From Clostridiales bacterium (GTDB taxonomy: Bacteria > Bacillota > Clostridia > Lachnospirales > Lachnospiraceae): 64,000 bases of DNA. Shown piece after piece: positions 60,783 to 64,000 of the stretch. The stretch lies in the NCBI GenBank assembly GCA_015655075.1, contig JAATFT010000033.1, positions 18,605-82,604 on the forward strand, in the 5' to 3' direction. How positions within the stretch are numbered: the first letter of the stretch is position 1; each line of letters starts with the position of its first letter. Below the pieces are notes generated by a model. The model had not been told where the DNA came from. It did no database searches and saw only the letters and a list, made by a program, of their open reading frames with translations. The position numbers and the translations under genes were made by a program.

Positions 60783-61739
60783 TTACCTCCTGGTAAAATC
60801 CTCGGTGGGAACAGGTACATCTGATAAAACATCATGGATTAAATCCCCGGAAACAGCTCCTTTCTGGAAACCAGTCCTTAAAATTAAGCGGTGGGCCAAC
60901 ACGTAAGGGGCGATATCCTGGATCAGTTCAGGGGTAACATACTCCAGCCCCCTTATTGCGGCATATGCCTGTACTGCTCTTAAGAAAGCCAGGCTGCCTC
61001 TGGGGCTGACGCCAAGGGCAATGTTTTTATGAGTACGGGTTTTGTGAACGACGGATATGATATATTCCATTAAAGAAGGGTGGATATATACGGATTTTAT
61101 CATTTCCTGCATTATAAGTAAATTTTTTCCGGAGCATACGGCATGAAGTTCTTCCAGTGGATTTGCGTGAATAAACCGGTTTAATATGGTAACTTCATCA
61201 AAGAATTCAGGGAATCCCATGCCGATCTGCATCAGGAAACGGTCCAGCTGTGCTTCCGGCAGGGGAAAGGTCCCTGCGGTTTCAACGGGATTTTGGGTTG
61301 CTATGACTAGAAAAGGTTTTTCCAGGATATGAGTCTGCCCGTCTATGGTAATTTGCTTTTCTTCCATACATTCCAAAAGGCTGGACTGGGTTCTCGGAGT
61401 TGCCCGGTTGATTTCGTCTGCCAGAAGAATATTGGTAAAGACCGGACCGCTGCGGAAAGTGAATTCCCCCTGTTTCTGGTTATAATAATTCAATCCGGTT
61501 ATATCGGAGGGAAGAAGATCCGGCGTGAATTGAATCCGTTTGAAATCAGCATCTATGGATTTTGCCAGGGATTTGGCAAGTACCGTCTTACCTGTGCCAG
61601 GAACATCTTCTAAGAGAATATGGCCGTTTGCCAAAAGTGACGTCAGGACCAGTTCGATAACCTTAGACTTGCCCACAATGACTTTTTCAATGTTTTGTTT
61701 TATTTCTTTTGTTATTTCCTGCAATCTTGTAAATTCCAT
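60783..61739 (-). CDS. MoxR-family AAA+ ATPase
   Basis: Protein of 318 residues. Walker A is EDVPGTGKTVLAKSLA, Walker B LLADEINRATPRTQSSLLECM, sensor 1 VIATQNPVETAGTFPLPEAQ with the downstream LDRFLM arginine, and the C-terminal GVSPRGSLAFLRA lid. It is a chaperone-type ATPase acting with the DUF58 protein. The ATG at 61739 has AAGGTGG four bases upstream and gives the normal N-terminus MEFTRLQE; the longer start at 61763 is less likely. First gene of a three-gene operon. Confidence 0.93.
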   Translation of the reverse strand: MEFTRLQEITKEIKQNIEKVIVGKSKVIELVLTSLLANGHILLEDVPGTGKTVLAKSLAKSIDADFKRIQFTPDLLPSDITGLNYYNQKQGEFTFRSGPVFTNILLADEINRATPRTQSSLLECMEEKQITIDGQTHILEKPFLVIATQNPVETAGTFPLPEAQLDRFLMQIGMGFPEFFDEVTILNRFIHANPLEELHAVCSGKNLLIMQEMIKSVYIHPSLMEYIISVVHKTRTHKNIALGVSPRGSLAFLRAVQAYAAIRGLEYVTPELIQDIAPYVLAHRLILRTGFQKGAVSGDLIHDVLSDVPVPTEDFTRR

Positions 61740-61832
61740 AATACCACCTTGCTTCCATTCCATATTTCCAATTCCATATTAAATTCCGTGAAATAAATTT
61801 AATATGGAATGGAATTCAACATATTCTATAAC

Positions 61833-61916
61833 TATAGGAACAAAGATCATGTTCTTATAGTCGGATGCACGGCGGTAAAAACACCGCCTTTTATCTTCCG
61901 ATAAGTTACATTATAA
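61833..61916. repeat. Structured repeat C, copy 3
   Basis: TATAGGAACAAAGATCATGT and TCTTATAGTCGGATGCACGG, then CGGCGGTAAAAACACCGCC and TTCCGATAAGTTACATTATA, in the same order as copies 1 and 2. The left outer arm is missing. Confidence 0.75.
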
Positions 61917-62051
61917 TACATTGGGATAAGAAATAGATATAGTAAAAAAGCAGATATAATATTCCGATGATTGTATAAATTACACATGGGAAGCCCAAAA
62001 CAGTATCCGGCGGCATAAAACAGGTAATTAAAAAGCAATCGTGGATACGAT

Positions 62052-62080
62052 TTGACTTATAACATAAAACATGTTATAAA
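62052..62080 (+). promoter_or_regulatory. Promoter with embedded palindromic operator, upstream of the HPr-like gene
   Basis: TTGACT (62052-62057), 17 bases, TATAAA (62075-62080). The spacer is occupied by TTATAACAT-AAAAC-ATGTTATAA (62057-62079), a perfect 9-bp inverted repeat around five bases. The position is ideal for a repressor; no regulator is identified. Confidence 0.65.
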
Positions 62081-62110
62081 TTTTATGATTCGTTTTTATT
62101 TAACCTTACA

Positions 62111-62162
62111 AGTAAGTCCCTCGCTTCTTAGCGAAGCGTAAACGGTGGGTTTGGGACTTACT
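62111..62162 (+). ncRNA. Structured 5' leader of the HPr-like gene
   Basis: AGTAAGTCCC (62111-62120) pairs with GGGACTTACT (62153-62162), enclosing a CGCTTC/GAAGCG stem. It ends about 40 bases before the ribosome site. No known class. Confidence 0.5.
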
Positions 62163-62216
62163 CTATACCGGCGTTCTTTGGCCGGATAAACAATTTATTT
62201 GGAGGAAATATTAAAA

Positions 62217-62450
62217 GTGGAAACAAAACAGATAAAACTAAATACACCGAAAGAAGTAATGGATTTTGTCAAAACTGCGGAACAATGTGATTTTGATATC
62301 GATATATACTATAACAGAATTACTATGGATGCAAAATCATTTCTTGGCATTATGAGTTTAGACATATCGAAAAACTTAAATGTGGCCTATAATGGCTATA
62401 ACGGTAATTTAGAGAATGTCATTAAAAAATATGCGGTGGGTGAAGCTTAA
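62217..62450 (+). CDS. HPr-like protein lacking the phosphorylated histidine
   Basis: Protein of 77 residues starting at a GTG, with GGAGG about 11 bases upstream; an in-frame TTG at 62199 would overlap that site. The fold of HPr (phosphocarrier) is suggested by the N-terminal strand VETKQIKLNTPKEVMDFVK and the MDAKSFLGIMSLDISKN segment, which matches HPr DAKSIMGIMSLG-type motifs. The His-15 region (GxHARP) is absent: the corresponding part reads LNTPKEVMDF. It therefore cannot serve as a normal PTS phosphocarrier. Such degenerate HPr proteins are common in Lachnospiraceae. Confidence 0.75.
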   Translation: METKQIKLNTPKEVMDFVKTAEQCDFDIDIYYNRITMDAKSFLGIMSLDISKNLNVAYNGYNGNLENVIKKYAVGEA

Positions 62451-62502
62451 AAGATCAGTGCCGTAATTTAGCAGAAGTCCATAATTTAAATTAAAATTTT
62501 AG

Positions 62503-62531
62503 TTGAAAAAGAATCCCATAAAAGGTATACT
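62503..62531 (+). promoter_or_regulatory. Promoter for tgt-yajC
   Basis: TTGAAA (62503-62508), 17 bases, TATACT (62526-62531). Confidence 0.65.
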
Positions 62532-62570
62532 TGTAGCATTAGATGGTGCATAAAGGGAAATATCTTATAA

Positions 62571-63725
<1,155 letters not shown>

Positions 63726-63793
63726 TATATGTTATTGTACGGTAAACTGCCCTGCAGTAACAATAAAATTTTTATTATAACAGGAGGAATTTT

Positions 63794-64000
63794 ATGAATA
63801 ATCTTATTTTTTTAACGGAGACTACCCAATCTGGAGGATTGTCCTTAGGAATGATGATCGTCTGGATTGCAATTATGGGAGCGGCCTTTTATTTTATGGC
63901 AATACGTCCCCAGAAAAAACAGCAAAAGGCAATGCAGGCGCTGATTTCTACCCTTGAACCTGGCGACAGTATTCTTACCTCCAGCGGATTCTATGGTGTA
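63794..64000 (+). CDS. yajC: Preprotein translocase subunit YajC, C-terminus cut by window edge
   Basis: The visible 69 residues start MNNLIFLTETTQSGGLSLG, then one membrane helix (MMIVWIAIMGAAFYFM) and the typical IRPQKKQQK motif after it, followed by LEPGDSILTSSGFYG. YajC is an accessory subunit of the SecDF complex. AGGAGG precedes the ATG. The gene runs off the right edge. Confidence 0.93.
   Translation, partial: MNNLIFLTETTQSGGLSLGMMIVWIAIMGAAFYFMAIRPQKKQQKAMQALISTLEPGDSILTSSGFYGV

Overview
The window looks like a chromosomal segment of a low-GC, spore-former-related Firmicute, most likely a member of the Lachnospiraceae (class Clostridia). The basis is the AT-rich sequence with strong AGGAGG-type ribosome binding sites and sigma-A promoters, a T-box in front of pheST, the McsA-McsB-ClpC/RadA block, a SpoIID-family protein, VanZ, a cohesin-domain surface protein, and several small conserved proteins of a type seen in that family. 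The species is not claimed.

Layout. 1-7015 (minus strand): an inducible uptake and catabolic cluster with a GntR/FCD regulator (cut by the window start), Zn-dependent dehydrogenase, ribose-type ABC importer whose ATPase and one permease are fused in one polypeptide, a second permease, a cyclase-family hydrolase and a lipoprotein binding protein. 7477-9602 (minus): an oleate hydratase remnant interrupted by a 160-bp palindromic element, a class I glutamine amidotransferase and an aldose-epimerase-like protein. 9955-11432: yqeG-aroK-aroQ. 11600-12690: a hairpin-rich region with tiny ORFs, including a holin-like toxin. 12692-17942: an ABC exporter operon of the GldA/GldF/GldG plus DUF4340 type. 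18171-22270: SpoIID-like protein, YihY/BrkB membrane protein, coiled-coil protein. 22368-26551: T-box and pheST. 26676-33144: two tandem paralogous Ig-like surface proteins and a frameshifted leucine-rich-repeat protein. 33746-37433: VanZ, small membrane protein, HD hydrolase, and an M29-type aminopeptidase with a large N-terminal extension. 37675-41509: purE, purM-purN-purD. 42064-45939: SH3b/glucosaminidase and cohesin-domain surface proteins. 46054-53720: YtrA-type regulator, mcsA-mcsB-clpC, a conserved small protein, radA and a soluble chemoreceptor-like protein. 53845-58255: small gene, rubrerythrin, MFS transporter, tRNA-Trp, acetoacetate-decarboxylase-like fragment. 58346-61739 (minus): MoxR-DUF58-membrane protein operon. 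62217-64000: degenerate HPr, tgt and yajC (cut by the window end).

Themes. Housekeeping modules (translation, shikimate, purines, protein quality control) alternate with cell-envelope genes. Intergenic regions carry at least four families of short palindromic repeats. The best supported is a TA-flanked, roughly 152-161-bp MITE-like element present in three full copies and one fragment; removing one copy exactly restores an interrupted reading frame. No transposase, CRISPR-Cas locus or prophage was recognised. No complete new defence-type system was found; the strongest unusual items are the fused importer, the MITE with its reconstructable empty site, the structured repeat that contains a stop codon, the two-domain M29 protein and the tiny toxin-like gene region.
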